From an uncultured Clostridia bacterium (lineage in GTDB: Bacteria > Bacillota > Clostridia > Christensenellales > Borkfalkiaceae), in the NCBI GenBank assembly GCA_947053655.1, contig CAMRTO010000003.1, positions 22,671 to 86,670 of the forward strand: DNA of 64,000 bases, written 5' to 3'. Below the pieces are notes generated by a model, which was not told the DNA's origin, searched no databases, and saw only the letters and a program-made list of their open reading frames with translations. Positions within the stretch are counted from its first letter, which is position 1; the number at the start of each line of letters is the position of its first letter. A program made the translations under genes and the position numbers. Shown here piece after piece: positions 16,365 to 27,358 of the stretch.

Positions 16365-17711
16365 ATGAAGTATACTCAGGCAGCCGGCGAAAAAAGCACC
16401 GTAAAGCTTACCATCACCTTTTCGGAGGAGGAGTGGCAGGACGCGTTGAATAAATCGTATTTGAAGGTCAGGGGCAAATATTCCGTCCCCGGTTTCAGAA
16501 AAGGCAAAGTTCCCAAACCCGTACTTGAAAATTATTACGGTAAAAGCGTATTGTTCGAGGAGGCGTTCAACGTTCTCTATTCCGCGCACTATCCCGACAT
16601 TCTCGATAAGGAAAAGGAAAATTTCACCGCCGTGGGAGAGCCTTCGTTGGAAGTCGAGGACATGAAGGAGGGCGAGGGCGTCGTGCTCGGCGCTATAGTG
16701 CCCGTAAAACCCGAGGTCACGGTCGACGCGTATACAGGTTTAAAAATAAAGAAGTTTGAATATAATGTATCCGATGCGGACGTGGACGCGGAAGTGCGTA
16801 AGCTTTTGGAAAGGGACGCAAAGGATAACGAGGTTTCCGACAGACCCTGCAAATTGAACGATACGGTCAATATAGATTTTTCCGGCAGCGTCGACGGGGA
16901 AAAGTTCCCCGGCGGCACGGCTGACGGATACGACCTCGTACTCGGAAGCGGTTCTTTCATTCCCGGCTTCGAGGACGGCGTCGTCGGTCTTAAGGTCGGC
17001 GAAAGCAAGGACATAAACGTAAAGTTCCCCGACGATTACTCCGCGGAAAATCTTAAAGGCAAGGACGCGGTTTTCACGGTAAAATTAAACAAAATTACCG
17101 AAAAGCTTCTTCCCGAGCTTACCGACGAATACGTCAAGAACCATGCGGGCGCCGCAACGGTTGAGGAATACAAAAAGACCACGCGCGAGCGTCTTGAAAA
17201 GAACGCCGAAAGCCGCGGCAGGGACGAAACGGAAAACAGTATAATTTCCGAAATATGCAAGCACGCCAAAGCGGAAATTCCCGACGCCATGATTGAAAGC
17301 GAGATTGACCGCGCCGTTCAGGATTTCGGCTACCGCCTTATGTACCAGGGATTAAAGCTTGACGACTATCTCAAATATATGGGCATTTCCATGAACGACT
17401 TCCGCGCCCAGTACAAAGAGTCCGCGGAAAAGAGAGTTTTAAGCCAGCTTGTAATAGATAAGATAGTCAGGGACAAAAACTTTACCGCAGACGAAAAAGA
17501 AATCGATAAAAAGATAGAGGAACAGGCGAAATCCGTCGACAAAACTCTTGCGGAATATAAGAAGAACATCGACCCCAGACAGATAGAATATATTAAAAAC
17601 GATATTATTATAACCAAACTTTTCGATTTCCTCGGTGCGGAAAACGAACTGTATACGGAAGGCGAGCCGGTCAAAAAACCCGCCGCTAAAAAAACCGTTA
17701 AAAAGCAATAA
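16365..17711 (+). CDS. tig: Trigger factor
   Basis: Ribosome-bound chaperone and peptidyl-prolyl isomerase, 448 residues. The ribosome-docking signature [11 protein letters not shown] is near residue 42. The FKBP-type domain starts around [17 protein letters not shown] (near 165), and the long helical C-terminal domain ends in a lysine-rich tail. The ATG follows CAGGAG. It heads the common tig-clpP-clpX-lon-ysxC arrangement; clpP begins 38 bases later behind a short GC-rich hairpin (about 17718-17735) with no clear T-run. Confidence 0.96.
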   Translation: MKYTQAAGEKSTVKLTITFSEEEWQDALNKSYLKVRGKYSVPGFRKGKVPKPVLENYYGKSVLFEEAFNVLYSAHYPDILDKEKENFTAVGEPSLEVEDMKEGEGVVLGAIVPVKPEVTVDAYTGLKIKKFEYNVSDADVDAEVRKLLERDAKDNEVSDRPCKLNDTVNIDFSGSVDGEKFPGGTADGYDLVLGSGSFIPGFEDGVVGLKVGESKDINVKFPDDYSAENLKGKDAVFTVKLNKITEKLLPELTDEYVKNHAGAATVEEYKKTTRERLEKNAESRGRDETENSIISEICKHAKAEIPDAMIESEIDRAVQDFGYRLMYQGLKLDDYLKYMGISMNDFRAQYKESAEKRVLSQLVIDKIVRDKNFTADEKEIDKKIEEQAKSVDKTLAEYKKNIDPRQIEYIKNDIIITKLFDFLGAENELYTEGEPVKKPAAKKTVKKQ

Positions 17712-17749
17712 ATCGGTGCGCGCAACCCGCGCGTAAAAGGAGTTTAATT

Positions 17750-18340
17750 ATGGAACGCAATGCGTTGGTACCTTACATTGTAGAACAGACCTCCCGCGGC
17801 GAACGCTCTTACGACATTTACAGCCGCCTTTTGGAGGACAGAATTATTTTTCTCAGCGGCGAAATAGACGACGCCGTGGCAAATACGGTAGTGGCTCAGC
17901 TTATCTATCTCGAAGCGAAAGACCCGCAGAAGGATATTTCCTTATACATCAACAGCCCCGGCGGCTCGGTTTCCGCGGGACTTGCTATTTACGATACAAT
18001 GAATTACATTAAGTGCGACGTTTCGACAATTTGTATCGGTATGGCGGCTTCTATGGGCGCTTTCCTTCTGTCAAGCGGGCAGAGGGGTAAAAGATACGCG
18101 CTTCCCAACAGCGAAATAATGATTCACCAGCCTCTCGGCGGCGCGCAGGGACAGGCGAGCGACATAAAAATCGCCGCGGAGCACATACTCAGGACGAAGC
18201 AGAAGTTAAACACAATTCTCGCACAGAATTCGGGCAGACCTCTTTCCGAAATAGAGCGCGACACCGACAGGGACAACTATCTGTCGGCACAGCAGGCGCA
18301 GGAATACGGTCTCATCGACAAGGTTTTTTATAAAAGGTAA
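17750..18340 (+). CDS. clpP: ATP-dependent Clp protease proteolytic subunit
   Basis: Serine protease that forms the tetradecameric chamber used by ClpX and ClpC. The 196-residue length is standard. Catalytic Ser101 lies in GMAASMGAF, His126 in MIHQPLGG, and the aspartate (about residue 175) in [17 protein letters not shown] precedes the ATG. clpX follows 21 bases on, so the two are probably made together. Confidence 0.97.
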   Translation: MERNALVPYIVEQTSRGERSYDIYSRLLEDRIIFLSGEIDDAVANTVVAQLIYLEAKDPQKDISLYINSPGGSVSAGLAIYDTMNYIKCDVSTICIGMAASMGAFLLSSGQRGKRYALPNSEIMIHQPLGGAQGQASDIKIAAEHILRTKQKLNTILAQNSGRPLSEIERDTDRDNYLSAQQAQEYGLIDKVFYKR

Positions 18341-18361
18341 TATTTAAATCGGAGTTTAAGT

Positions 18362-19588
18362 TTGAAAGAAAAAAAGTATTGTTCTTTTTGCGGTAAAACG
18401 GAAGATAAAGTCAAGCGTCTTATAAGCGGACAGAACGGGGCGTGCATCTGCGACGAATGTATCGAGATTTGCGGCGACATGGTAAGGGATTTGGAGGCGG
18501 AAAGCCTTCAACCCGTTCCCTTAAAAAAGCCCGCCGAAATCAAGGAAGAACTGGACAAATACATCGTCGGTCAGAACGAGGCGAAAAAGGTTTTATCCGT
18601 CGCGGTTTACAACCACTATAAGCGTATCAACAACATGGCGGAAGCAAAGCAGGACGACGGCGAAGTCGAGATAGAAAAGAGCAACATATTATTGCTCGGA
18701 CCTACAGGCTGCGGCAAGACGTTGCTTGCAAGGACGCTCGCCAAAATACTGAACGTGCCTTTCGCGGCGGCGGACGCAACCACGCTTACCGAAGCCGGCT
18801 ACGTCGGCGAGGACGTGGAAAATATACTTTTAAAGCTTATTCAGAACGCCGACTACGATATAGAAAAGGCGCAGCGCGGAATAATTTATATCGACGAAAT
18901 AGACAAAATTGCCAGAAAGAGCGAAAACGTTTCCATTACGCGCGACGTTTCGGGCGAGGGCGTCCAGCAGGCGCTTTTGAAAATTATCGAAAGCACGGTT
19001 GCAAACGTTCCCCCGCAGGGCGGCAGAAAGCACCCCCAGCAGGAATGTCTGAGAATAGACACGACAAATATTCTTTTCATTTGCGGCGGCGCGTTCGTAG
19101 GACTGGATAAAATAGTGCAAAAGCGCAAGGACAATACGTCGCTCGGCTTCGGCGGCTCGGTAAAAGACGGCGAGGAAAACACTTACGAAATGCTTGCCGA
19201 CGTCAAGCCGCAGGATTTAACGGGCTTCGGGCTTATACCCGAGTTTGTAGGCAGGGTACCCATAGTTGTAAGTTTGCACCCGTTGAACGAGGAAGCGCTT
19301 GTAAATATTCTTACCCAGCCGAGAAACGCAATTATAAAGCAGTATCAGAAGCTTATCGCAATGGACGGCGTAAAGCTTACCGTCGACGACGGCGCAGTCA
19401 GGGAAATAGCAAATACCGCTATACGCCTTAAAACGGGCGCAAGGGGACTGAGGACGATTATAGAAAGCTTTATGACTTCGGTCATGTATAAGCTTCCTTC
19501 CGAGAAAAACGTCGAAGAAGTAGTCGTCACCAGAGAGTGCGTTACCGACAAAGCCGAACCAAAAATAATTTACAAAAAGACGGCGTAA
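18362..19588 (+). CDS. clpX: ATP-dependent Clp protease ATP-binding subunit ClpX
   Basis: AAA+ unfoldase that feeds substrates to ClpP. Residues 1-45 form the zinc-binding domain (CSFCGK ... CDECIEIC). Walker A is GPTGCGKT near residue 117 and Walker B is [10 protein letters not shown] near 180. The LGFGGSVK segment corresponds to the ClpP-docking loop. The start codon is TTG at 18362, eight bases after GGAG; no upstream ATG gives this N-terminus. 408 residues, standard length. Confidence 0.97.
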   Translation: MKEKKYCSFCGKTEDKVKRLISGQNGACICDECIEICGDMVRDLEAESLQPVPLKKPAEIKEELDKYIVGQNEAKKVLSVAVYNHYKRINNMAEAKQDDGEVEIEKSNILLLGPTGCGKTLLARTLAKILNVPFAAADATTLTEAGYVGEDVENILLKLIQNADYDIEKAQRGIIYIDEIDKIARKSENVSITRDVSGEGVQQALLKIIESTVANVPPQGGRKHPQQECLRIDTTNILFICGGAFVGLDKIVQKRKDNTSLGFGGSVKDGEENTYEMLADVKPQDLTGFGLIPEFVGRVPIVVSLHPLNEEALVNILTQPRNAIIKQYQKLIAMDGVKLTVDDGAVREIANTAIRLKTGARGLRTIIESFMTSVMYKLPSEKNVEEVVVTRECVTDKAEPKIIYKKTA

Positions 19589-19617
19589 TTTTTTTACGTT
19601 CATGAAAATTATCGGAT

Positions 19618-19652
19618 ACGCGCCAAATGTGCCCTGCGGCTGTTTGGCGCGT
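19618..19652. promoter_or_regulatory. Perfect inverted repeat between clpX and lon
   Basis: ACGCGCCAAA and its complement separated by 15 bases, ending 22 bases before the lon ATG. There is no T-run, and it is neither a CIRCE nor a CtsR box. It could be an operator or a leader hairpin. Confidence 0.4.
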
Positions 19653-19674
19653 AAATTTAACCGGAGGTTATGTT

Positions 19675-21981
19675 ATGGCAAAATTTCAGGAGTATCCATT
19701 GCTTGCCCTGCGCGGCAGAGTGGTCTTTCCCGATACGACCGTAAATTTCGATATAGGCAGAATGATTTCCCTTACGGCGGTAAAGTACGCGTCGGAAAGG
19801 GATTCACGCATATTCGTCTGCGCCCAGAAGGAGGCGGAAAAGGAAGAAATAACCACAACGGACGTGTATCTTACGGGCACGGTTGTAAAACTGCGCCAGA
19901 TAACGCGGCTTCCGGGCAGTAACTTACGCCTGTCGGTAGAGGGGTTGTTCCGCGCCACAGCCAAGCAGGTAAGGACCGAGGAGGGGACTTTTGTCGCCGT
20001 TGTGGAGGAAATTTCCCCCGTACACGGGGATAAATCGCTTGAAGAAGCGTATTTCCGTACCTGTAAGGAGATTATGCGCGATATCACTTCGTCGGAAAAC
20101 CGTTTCCCCAAGGACGCGTCCTCTAACCTTGACAAGTGCGCGGACGCGGACGGCTTTGTCAATCTGGCGGCGCATTATCTGCCGCTTAAAGTCGCGGACA
20201 AGCAAAAGCTTTTGGAGTGCGCGCGTACGTCGGAAAGATTGCAAACTCTGGACAGATTTTTAAACGAAGAACTTGAAATAATGCGTCTGGAACGCAAGAT
20301 AAACGCGGCTGTCAGACAGAACATAGACAAAAATCAAAAGGAATACTATCTCCGTGAGCAGTTGAAAGCAATACACGGAGAGCTTGGCGACGACGGCGAG
20401 GAATGCGACGAGCTGGAAAATAAAATCAAAGAGCGCGGTTTTCCGGAGGAAGTAGAAAAAAAGGCTCTTAAAGAGCTTTCGCGCATGTCGCGCATGCAGA
20501 CTTCTTCGCCCGACTACAACGTTTTGCGCGTCTATCTGGACTGGCTTTTGGATATCCCTTGGACGGAAACAACGGCCGACACGCCGCTTCTTTCCGACGC
20601 GGTTAAAATACTTGACGGCGATCATTACGGACTTGAAAAGATAAAGGAACGCATAACAGAGTATCTTGCGGTATTGAAGCGGACGGGCGGGCTTAACGCG
20701 CCCATATTGTGCTTTGTCGGTCCCCCGGGCGTCGGCAAAACCTCTATAGCAAGCTCCGTAGCGCGCGCTTTGGGCAGAAAATTCGTCAGAATGAGTCTCG
20801 GCGGAGTTAAAGACGAAGCGGAAATCCGCGGGCACAGAAAGACTTACGTCGGCTCCATGCCCGGCAGAATTATAAGCGGAATGAAAAAAGCGGGTTCGGT
20901 AAATCCCGTGTTTCTTCTGGACGAGGTGGATAAAATATCCGCAGACCTGCGCGGCGACCCCGCGGACGCGCTTTTGGAGGTTTTGGACCCCGCGCAGAAT
21001 TCGACCTTTGTCGACAGATATATAGAAATTCCTTACGATTTAAGCAAGGTGCTGTTCATAACCACGGCAAACGGGCTGGACACAATACCCGCGCCGCTTT
21101 TGGACAGAATGGAGATAATAGAGCTTACCGGCTACACTTCCGAAGAAAAGAGGGAAATTGCAAAGCGCTATTTAATACCCAAAAAGCGGGAGGCGAACGG
21201 GCTTAAATCAAGCGAAATTTCCATAAGCGAAAAGGCGCTTGACGCAATTATAGACGGCTACACCATGGAAGCGGGAGTGCGCAATCTGGAACGCAAAATC
21301 GACGCGGTATGCCGTAAAGCGGCGGTCAGACTTTCAGACGGAAACGCGACTAAAATTTCCGTTACGGAAAAAAATCTCGAAAGTTTTCTCGGCGCGAAGA
21401 AGTATTTCAGGGACGGCAACATGCTGGACAGTAACGAGGTCGGCGCGGCTACGGGCTTGGCTTGGACTTCGGTCGGCGGCACGACGCTTACGATAGAGGT
21501 TTCCGCAATGCACGGCAAGGGCGATATTCTGCTTACCGGCAAGCTCGGCGACGTAATGAAGGAGAGCGCCCGCGCCGCTATTAGTTATATACGCTCCAAC
21601 AGCGCGGCTTACGGTATCGACGGCGAGGTTTTCGAAAAGACGGATATTCATATCCACGTTCCCGAGGGTGCAACGCCCAAGGACGGACCCAGCGCCGGTA
21701 TTACAATGGCCACGGCGATACTTTCGGCATTTACGGGCAAACCCGTTAAAAAGAGTATCGCCATGACGGGCGAAATAACGCTCAGGGGCAAGGTTCTGCC
21801 GATTGGCGGGTTAAAGGAAAAGGCGCTTGCAGCCTACCGCATAGGCATACGCGACGTGATAATTCCCGCCGACAACAAGAAGGATTTGGAAGACGTGCCC
21901 GAAACCGTCCGCGGCAGTATAAACTTTATACCCGTATCCGAGGTGGACAGCGTGTTCAAGAGCGCGATAATAGGTATTTAA
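19675..21981 (+). CDS. lon: ATP-dependent Lon protease
   Basis: Cytosolic AAA+ serine protease that degrades damaged and regulatory proteins. From the ATG at 19675 (preceded by CCGGAGG) it has 768 residues, close to the usual bacterial length; a longer reading from 19627 would begin inside the upstream inverted repeat and is rejected. The N-terminal substrate domain starts [17 protein letters not shown]. Walker A is GPPGVGKTS, and the catalytic serine lies in [12 protein letters not shown] with the lysine some 40 residues later. Position after clpX and before ysxC is common in Firmicutes. Confidence 0.96.
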   Translation: MAKFQEYPLLALRGRVVFPDTTVNFDIGRMISLTAVKYASERDSRIFVCAQKEAEKEEITTTDVYLTGTVVKLRQITRLPGSNLRLSVEGLFRATAKQVRTEEGTFVAVVEEISPVHGDKSLEEAYFRTCKEIMRDITSSENRFPKDASSNLDKCADADGFVNLAAHYLPLKVADKQKLLECARTSERLQTLDRFLNEELEIMRLERKINAAVRQNIDKNQKEYYLREQLKAIHGELGDDGEECDELENKIKERGFPEEVEKKALKELSRMSRMQTSSPDYNVLRVYLDWLLDIPWTETTADTPLLSDAVKILDGDHYGLEKIKERITEYLAVLKRTGGLNAPILCFVGPPGVGKTSIASSVARALGRKFVRMSLGGVKDEAEIRGHRKTYVGSMPGRIISGMKKAGSVNPVFLLDEVDKISADLRGDPADALLEVLDPAQNSTFVDRYIEIPYDLSKVLFITTANGLDTIPAPLLDRMEIIELTGYTSEEKREIAKRYLIPKKREANGLKSSEISISEKALDAIIDGYTMEAGVRNLERKIDAVCRKAAVRLSDGNATKISVTEKNLESFLGAKKYFRDGNMLDSNEVGAATGLAWTSVGGTTLTIEVSAMHGKGDILLTGKLGDVMKESARAAISYIRSNSAAYGIDGEVFEKTDIHIHVPEGATPKDGPSAGITMATAILSAFTGKPVKKSIAMTGEITLRGKVLPIGGLKEKALAAYRIGIRDVIIPADNKKDLEDVPETVRGSINFIPVSEVDSVFKSAIIGI

Positions 21982-22011
21982 ATAATTCGTGCAAAACATA
22001 AGGAAAAAGAA

Positions 22012-22626
22012 ATGGAAAAAGGTTTTTCAATACCGAACGCATCGTTTATAACCAGTGCGGCAAGCAAGGAACAGTTTATCTTAACGGATAAGCCGATAAT
22101 TGCCGTAAGCGGTAAATCCAACGTCGGGAAATCGAGCTTTATAAACATGCTTACAAACCGCAAAAAGCTTGCAAAAGTTTCAAAAGAACCGGGCAGAACG
22201 CGGCTTGTCAATTACTTCGACTGCGGCACGTTTGTTCTCGCGGATTTGCCGGGTTACGGCTTTGCCCGCGTCTCAAAGGAAGAAAAATTGAAGTGGGCGC
22301 GGCTTTTGGACGACTTTTTCTCCGATAAGGACAGGGTGTCGCGTGTCTTTGCACTGTGCGATATCCGTCATAACCCGACTGCGGACGATATGCAGATGAT
22401 AGAGTTTTTATACTATCACGCGATACCTTTTACCGTAATAGCCACAAAGGCGGACAAGCTTTCGAAAGCTCAGCAGAAAAAAAGCCTTATAAACATAGCT
22501 TCTGTCTACAAATGCGGCGCCGACGACATAATCGCCACCTCGGCGGAAACCCGTCAGGGGCTGGACAAAGTATTGGAAGAAATAGAAAAAGTACTTAATC
22601 TTCCGTCAGACGAAGATTTGGCGTAA
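22012..22626 (+). CDS. ysxC: Ribosome biogenesis GTPase YsxC/EngB
   Basis: Essential GTPase for 50S subunit assembly, 204 residues. G1 is GKSNVGKSSFINM, G3 is DLPGYGFARV, G4 is TKADKL and the G5 region follows with ATSAE. RBS AAGGAAAAA precedes the ATG. It is the last gene of the tig-to-ysxC group and is followed by a strong terminator. Confidence 0.96.
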   Translation: MEKGFSIPNASFITSAASKEQFILTDKPIIAVSGKSNVGKSSFINMLTNRKKLAKVSKEPGRTRLVNYFDCGTFVLADLPGYGFARVSKEEKLKWARLLDDFFSDKDRVSRVFALCDIRHNPTADDMQMIEFLYYHAIPFTVIATKADKLSKAQQKKSLINIASVYKCGADDIIATSAETRQGLDKVLEEIEKVLNLPSDEDLA

Positions 22627-22627
22627 T

Positions 22628-22664
22628 AAAACAAATCCCGAACGTACCGTTCGGGATTTGTTTT
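22628..22664 (+). terminator. Intrinsic terminator after ysxC
   Basis: AAACAAATCCCGAACG, a three-base loop, the complement and TTTTATTTTT. Confidence 0.92.
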
Positions 22665-22760
22665 ATTTTTCGACGAATACCGACGGCATATTTACAAAAA
22701 TCCGCATAACTCCCCAATTTACGGCATATTAATTTATTACTTAAATTTTTGGAGTTATCT

Positions 22761-23012
22761 ATGTGGAATTATATTGCCGATAGAGTAAAAAAGGAAGCCG
22801 AGTACATAATTTCTACCAAATCCACGGTACGCGCGGCGGCTTTGCATTTCGAAATAAGCAAATCGACCGTACATAAGGACGTAACGGAAAGGCTTAAAAC
22901 CATTGACGAAAACATGTTTTTGAACGTAAGGGAAGTGCTGGATAAAAATTTATCCGAAAGGCATATCCGCGGAGGTATAGCAACCAAAAACAAATATCTT
23001 CATAAATCATAA
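22761..23012 (+). CDS. spoIIID: Sporulation transcriptional regulator SpoIIID
   Basis: DNA-binding regulator of the mother-cell sporulation programme, 83 residues. It has the family N-terminus MWNYIADRVKKEAEYII and the helix-turn-helix STVRAAALHFEISKSTVHKD, plus the basic tail that follows it in the family. The ATG at 22761 has GGAG six bases upstream; an in-frame TTG four codons earlier is not needed. Presence of this gene implies that the organism forms endospores or recently could. Confidence 0.95.
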   Translation: MWNYIADRVKKEAEYIISTKSTVRAAALHFEISKSTVHKDVTERLKTIDENMFLNVREVLDKNLSERHIRGGIATKNKYLHKS

Positions 23013-23044
23013 TATAATTTTTTATTTCTTTTTCATTATTTAAA

Positions 23045-23073
23045 TTGAAAAAATACGTAATTTGTGCTATAAT
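23045..23073 (+). promoter_or_regulatory. Predicted promoter of the dehydratase-activase operon
   Basis: TTGAAA, 17-base spacer, TATAAT, 34 bases before the start codon. Confidence 0.7.
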
Positions 23074-23107
23074 ATTAAAAATTGCTGTTTTGCAGGGTAG
23101 TTAACCA

Positions 23108-26026
23108 ATGACAAAACAAATGGGTATAGACGTCGGATCGACTACGGTAAAAGTAACGGTTCTCGACGGCGATAAAATTTTATATAAATCTTACGTGCGC
23201 CATTTCGCGCGCGTAAAACAGACCGTCCTTGACGAGCTTTATTGCGTCCGCAAAAAAATAGGAGGCGATTTTTCGGTGAGCGTCACGGGAAGCGCGGGTC
23301 TGGGACTTTCGCAACGCAGCGGAATAAACTTCGTTCAGGAGGTTCAGGCTGCGTTTATTGCCATACGCAAATATTATCCCGACGCCGACGCCGCAATAGA
23401 GCTGGGCGGCGAAGACGCGAAAATAATTTTTATTACGGGCGGAACCGAGCAGCGCATGAACGGAAGCTGTGCGGGCGGAACGGGCGCGTTTATCGACCAG
23501 ATGGCAACCCTTTTAAACGTCAGCGTGAAGGAAATGGACGAGTACGCTTTAAAAGCCGAAAAAATTTACCCCATAGCTTCGCGTTGCGGGGTGTTTGCAA
23601 AGTCCGACGTTCAGCCGCTTATAAACCAGGGCGCGAAAAAGGAGGACATCGCCGCTTCCATTTTTCAGGCGGTCGTAGATCAGACTGTTTCGGGCTTGGC
23701 GCAGGGCAGGCGCATTAAAGGCAAGGTGCTTTTCCTCGGCGGACCGTTGCACTTTCTGGAAGCGCTTAAAAGGGCTTTCGTAAAAACTCTCGGTTTAAGC
23801 GGCGACCAAGCTTTGTTTCCCGAAAACGCGCCCTGCTTTATGTCCATAGGCGCGGCGCTCGGCTCGGCAGGCTGTAAGGCGGAAAGCATAGACGAAATTA
23901 TAGCAAAAGTGGAAAACGCCGCGGAGAGCGACGACATAGTAACGGGCGAGCCTCTGTTTACAAGCCGTGAGGAATATTCCGAGTTTGTCAAACGCCACCG
24001 CGCAACCGATTTGGAATTTGCGGATATTGCCGCCTATACCGGCGACTGCTATCTCGGTATAGATTCCGGCTCTACCACGACAAAGCTTATGCTTATTACA
24101 CCCGACTGCCGTATTTTATACTCTCATTACCAGTCTAACAACGGTCAGCCCTTGGACGTAATAATTTCAAAGCTGAAAGAAGTGTATTCTCTCGGCGGAG
24201 GAAGAATAAAAATCCGCGGAAGCGCCGTTACAGGCTACGGCGAGGACTTGATAAAAAGCGCCATAAAAGCGGACTTCGGAATAGTGGAAACAATAGCCCA
24301 CTTTAAAGCCGCGCTTCATTTCAACCCGAAAGTAGATTTTATTATCGACATCGGCGGGCAGGACATAAAGTGCTTTAAAATCAAAAACGGCGCGATAGAC
24401 TCTATTATGCTGAACGAAGCGTGTTCCTCGGGTTGCGGCTCGTTCATACAGACGTTTGCGCGCGCCATGGGCATGGAAATAGACAAATTTTCACAGGAAG
24501 GAATTTACGCCAAACGCCCCGTAGAGCTGGGCTCCCGCTGTACGGTGTTTATGAACAGCGCAGTAAAGCAGGCACAGAAAGAGGGCGCGGGGGTAGACGA
24601 TATTTCCGCGGGGCTTTCTTCGTCGATAGTGAAAAACGCCATCTACAAGGTCATACGCGCGTCCAGCGCCGACGATTTGGGCGACAACATAGTCGTTCAG
24701 GGCGGTACGTTTATGAACGACGCGGTTTTGCGTTCCTTCGAAAAGGAAACGGGCAAAAACGTCATACGCCCCGGCATTGCCGGACTTATGGGCGCTTTCG
24801 GCGCGGCGCTGTACGCCAAAGAAAATATTTCGGGCGAAAGCACCGTAATAGGCGCAGCGGAGTTGGACAAATTTTCGTATACTTCCAAATCGTCCAATTG
24901 CCGCGGTTGTACTTCCAACTGCAATATAAATATAATTTCGTTCGGCGACGGCAGACGCTTTATTTCGGGCAACAAATGCGAAAAGGGCGCGGGATTGAAG
25001 CCCGCCGACTCCTCACTCGATATTTATACATACAAACAGGAAAGGCTTTTAAAATGCGTCACTGGCGCTAAGGGAAAGCGCGGAAGGGTAGGCTTGCCGT
25101 TACAGCTGGGAATGTACGGTCAGCTTCCGCTTTGGGCGGGATTTTTCGAAAGCTGCGGTTTCGAGGTCGTTTTATCCGATAAATCCACGCGGGAAACCTA
25201 TTTTAAGGGACAGCATACGGTAGCTTCGGATACGGCTTGTTATCCCGCGAAGCTCATGCACGGGCATGTGGAAAATCTGCTGGATAAGGGAGTGGATTTT
25301 ATTTTCCTGCCCTGCGAAAGCTACAATATAGACGAGCATTGTTCGACCAACCATTACAATTGTCCCGTCGTCGCGTATTATCCCGAGCTGTTGATTGCCA
25401 ATAACGAAAGGCTTAACGGCGAAAATTTTATCATGCCGTACATAGACCTGAACATGCGCGACAACACAGTAAAAAAGCTGTGTTCGGCATTGAAAAAATA
25501 CGGCGTCAAAAAGCGCGGGGCGGCTAAAGCTCTTGACGAAGGTTTTTTAAGACTTGAAAAATATCATGCCGACGTCCGCGCGAAAGCCGACGAAATTCTG
25601 GCGCGTGCGGAAGCGGAGGGAAAACAGACCGTGGTGCTTGCGGGCAGACCGTATCATCTTGACGGCGAAATAAACCACGGAATAAACAAGCTTTTGACGT
25701 CGTTGAATCTTGCCGTTTTATCGGAGGACAGCGTGTACGAGCGCGGCGAGAAGTTAAAGGTAAACGTTTTGAACCAGTGGACTTACCATGCGCGGCTGTA
25801 CCGTGCGGCGGATTTCGCCGCTAAGCGTAAAAACGTAAATTTGGTTCAGCTTGTGTCCTTCGGATGCGGACTTGACGCGATTACCGCGGACGAGGTACGC
25901 TCCATTATGGAAAAGAACGGTAAGCTTTATACCCAGATAAAGATAGACGAAATAAATAATCTCGGCGTTGTCAAAATAAGGCTGCGCAGTATGCTTGCGG
26001 CCGTTGAAGAAGCGGCGGAAAGGTAA
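23108..26026 (+). CDS. Acyl-CoA dehydratase activase-related protein (two ASKHA domains plus DUF2229)
   Basis: Relative of HgdC/BcrAD-type activators, which use ATP hydrolysis to drive an electron from a [4Fe-4S] cluster into 2-hydroxyacyl-CoA dehydratases. The 972 residues hold two ATPase modules: the first starts MGIDVGSTTVKV and has GSCAGGTGAFIDQMA and SRCGVFAKSDVQPLI; the second starts YLGIDSGSTTTKLML and has NEACSSGCGSFIQTFA and SRCTVFMNSAVKQAQ. The DUF2229-type region follows (RVGLPLQLGMYGQLPLWAGF). In many Clostridia this protein and the next one are one chain of about 1400 residues. The substrate is unknown. Confidence 0.88.
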   Translation: MTKQMGIDVGSTTVKVTVLDGDKILYKSYVRHFARVKQTVLDELYCVRKKIGGDFSVSVTGSAGLGLSQRSGINFVQEVQAAFIAIRKYYPDADAAIELGGEDAKIIFITGGTEQRMNGSCAGGTGAFIDQMATLLNVSVKEMDEYALKAEKIYPIASRCGVFAKSDVQPLINQGAKKEDIAASIFQAVVDQTVSGLAQGRRIKGKVLFLGGPLHFLEALKRAFVKTLGLSGDQALFPENAPCFMSIGAALGSAGCKAESIDEIIAKVENAAESDDIVTGEPLFTSREEYSEFVKRHRATDLEFADIAAYTGDCYLGIDSGSTTTKLMLITPDCRILYSHYQSNNGQPLDVIISKLKEVYSLGGGRIKIRGSAVTGYGEDLIKSAIKADFGIVETIAHFKAALHFNPKVDFIIDIGGQDIKCFKIKNGAIDSIMLNEACSSGCGSFIQTFARAMGMEIDKFSQEGIYAKRPVELGSRCTVFMNSAVKQAQKEGAGVDDISAGLSSSIVKNAIYKVIRASSADDLGDNIVVQGGTFMNDAVLRSFEKETGKNVIRPGIAGLMGAFGAALYAKENISGESTVIGAAELDKFSYTSKSSNCRGCTSNCNINIISFGDGRRFISGNKCEKGAGLKPADSSLDIYTYKQERLLKCVTGAKGKRGRVGLPLQLGMYGQLPLWAGFFESCGFEVVLSDKSTRETYFKGQHTVASDTACYPAKLMHGHVENLLDKGVDFIFLPCESYNIDEHCSTNHYNCPVVAYYPELLIANNERLNGENFIMPYIDLNMRDNTVKKLCSALKKYGVKKRGAAKALDEGFLRLEKYHADVRAKADEILARAEAEGKQTVVLAGRPYHLDGEINHGINKLLTSLNLAVLSEDSVYERGEKLKVNVLNQWTYHARLYRAADFAAKRKNVNLVQLVSFGCGLDAITADEVRSIMEKNGKLYTQIKIDEINNLGVVKIRLRSMLAAVEEAAER

Positions 26027-26031
26027 AAACT

Positions 26032-27294
26032 ATGGATAAAAGGACTTGCGATTATACTGACGGTTTTCCCGTATGGGACAAGTCTATGAAAGCCACGCAT
26101 ACAATTTTAATGCCGGACATGCTGCCGTGGCACTTCCGCATAATGCAGGAGGTACTTAAAAGCGAAGGCTATAACGTGGAGCTTTTGAAAAACCGTACGC
26201 GCACGGTTGTCGACGAAGGATTGAAGCACGTGCATAACGATACGTGTTATCCCTGCCTTTGTATCGTCGGGCAGTATATAGACGCATTGAAAAGCGGAAA
26301 ATACGACCCAAACAAGACCGCGCTTATGATAACGCAGACGGGCGGAGGCTGCCGCGCTTCGAATTACATTCCTCTTATAAGAAAAGCGGTGGCAAACGAA
26401 TTCCCCGCGGTTCCCGTACTGTCGGTAAATTTTTCGGGGTTGGAGAAAAAGTCTTCCATGCCCGTCGGCGTAAAGCTGCTTTCGAGACTTGCTTTGGCGG
26501 TTTTATACGGCGACAGTATTATGTGGTGCTACAATCAAACCAAGCCGTACGAGCAGGAATCGGGTGCCGCGGACGCCGCGCGCGACAGGGCGTTCTATGC
26601 GGTGGTAAGACGCATAAAAAAGGGCGGATATTCCAAATATAAAAAAATAAACCGTGAAATAATTGCCGAATTTGCGTCGGTAAAACGCGTTCGAGAGAAA
26701 AAACCCAAGGTGGGAATAGTCGGCGAAATTTACGTAAAATATGCGCCGCTCGGCAATAACGATCTGGAAAAATTTCTCATTTCGGAGGGGTGCGAACCCG
26801 TTCTGCCCGCGCTTATGGACTTTGTAATGTACTGTATTATAAACGTAGTCAACGACAGAAAGCTTTACGGGCATAAGCCCGCGACGGCGTTTGTATACAA
26901 TATAGTTTACAAACTGCTTAAACGTATGCAGAAAAACGTTATAAAGCAGTTTGAAGAAGACGGCTCTTTCGAGCCCGTGCATGACTTCGAAAGTCTGAGG
27001 GGCTATGCAGACAAGGTTTTGAATCAAGGCGTTAAGATGGGCGAGGGGTGGCTTATACCCGCAGAGATGGCGGCGCTTGCGGAAACCGGCGTGCCGAATA
27101 TAGTCTGCGCACAGCCGTTCGGGTGTCTGCCGAACCATATTGCGGGCAAAGGCGCCATGCGCACGCTTAAAACGCTGTATCCCGACGCAAATATCGTGGC
27201 GGTGGATTACGACCCTTCTGCAACGAAGGTCAATCAGGAAAACAGAATAAAGCTTATGATTGCCGCCGCAAAGGAAAAAGCGGCAGACTGTTAA
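26032..27294 (+). CDS. 2-hydroxyacyl-CoA dehydratase-like protein, C-terminal half of the large activase family
   Basis: A 420-residue protein corresponding to the C-terminal part of the fused activase proteins. It has the cysteine motifs NDTCYPCLCIVGQYIDAL and TQTGGGCRASNY, the latter typical of dehydratase-like cluster sites, and ends with QPFGCLPNHIAGKGAMRTL. It begins five bases after the upstream stop in a different frame and has its own AAAGG ribosome site, so the split looks genuine rather than an assembly frameshift, though a frameshift cannot be excluded. The pair probably forms one complex. Confidence 0.85.
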   Translation: MDKRTCDYTDGFPVWDKSMKATHTILMPDMLPWHFRIMQEVLKSEGYNVELLKNRTRTVVDEGLKHVHNDTCYPCLCIVGQYIDALKSGKYDPNKTALMITQTGGGCRASNYIPLIRKAVANEFPAVPVLSVNFSGLEKKSSMPVGVKLLSRLALAVLYGDSIMWCYNQTKPYEQESGAADAARDRAFYAVVRRIKKGGYSKYKKINREIIAEFASVKRVREKKPKVGIVGEIYVKYAPLGNNDLEKFLISEGCEPVLPALMDFVMYCIINVVNDRKLYGHKPATAFVYNIVYKLLKRMQKNVIKQFEEDGSFEPVHDFESLRGYADKVLNQGVKMGEGWLIPAEMAALAETGVPNIVCAQPFGCLPNHIAGKGAMRTLKTLYPDANIVAVDYDPSATKVNQENRIKLMIAAAKEKAADC

Positions 27295-27305
27295 AATAAT
27301 TAAGC

Positions 27306-27334
27306 GCGCCCGCGGACTTTAAGTCCGCGGGCGC
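27306..27334. terminator. GC-rich palindromic terminator between convergent genes
   Basis: GCGCCCGCGGACTT and its complement around one base; it serves the activase operon and perhaps the convergent nitroreductase gene. Confidence 0.75.
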
Positions 27335-27358
27335 TTTAAGAAACCGTTTGTTATGTAT

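Noticed and set aside
26020..26035. Frameshift error joining the two activase genes
   Set aside because: The second gene has its own ribosome site and ATG with a clean five-base gap; an error is possible but not the simpler reading.
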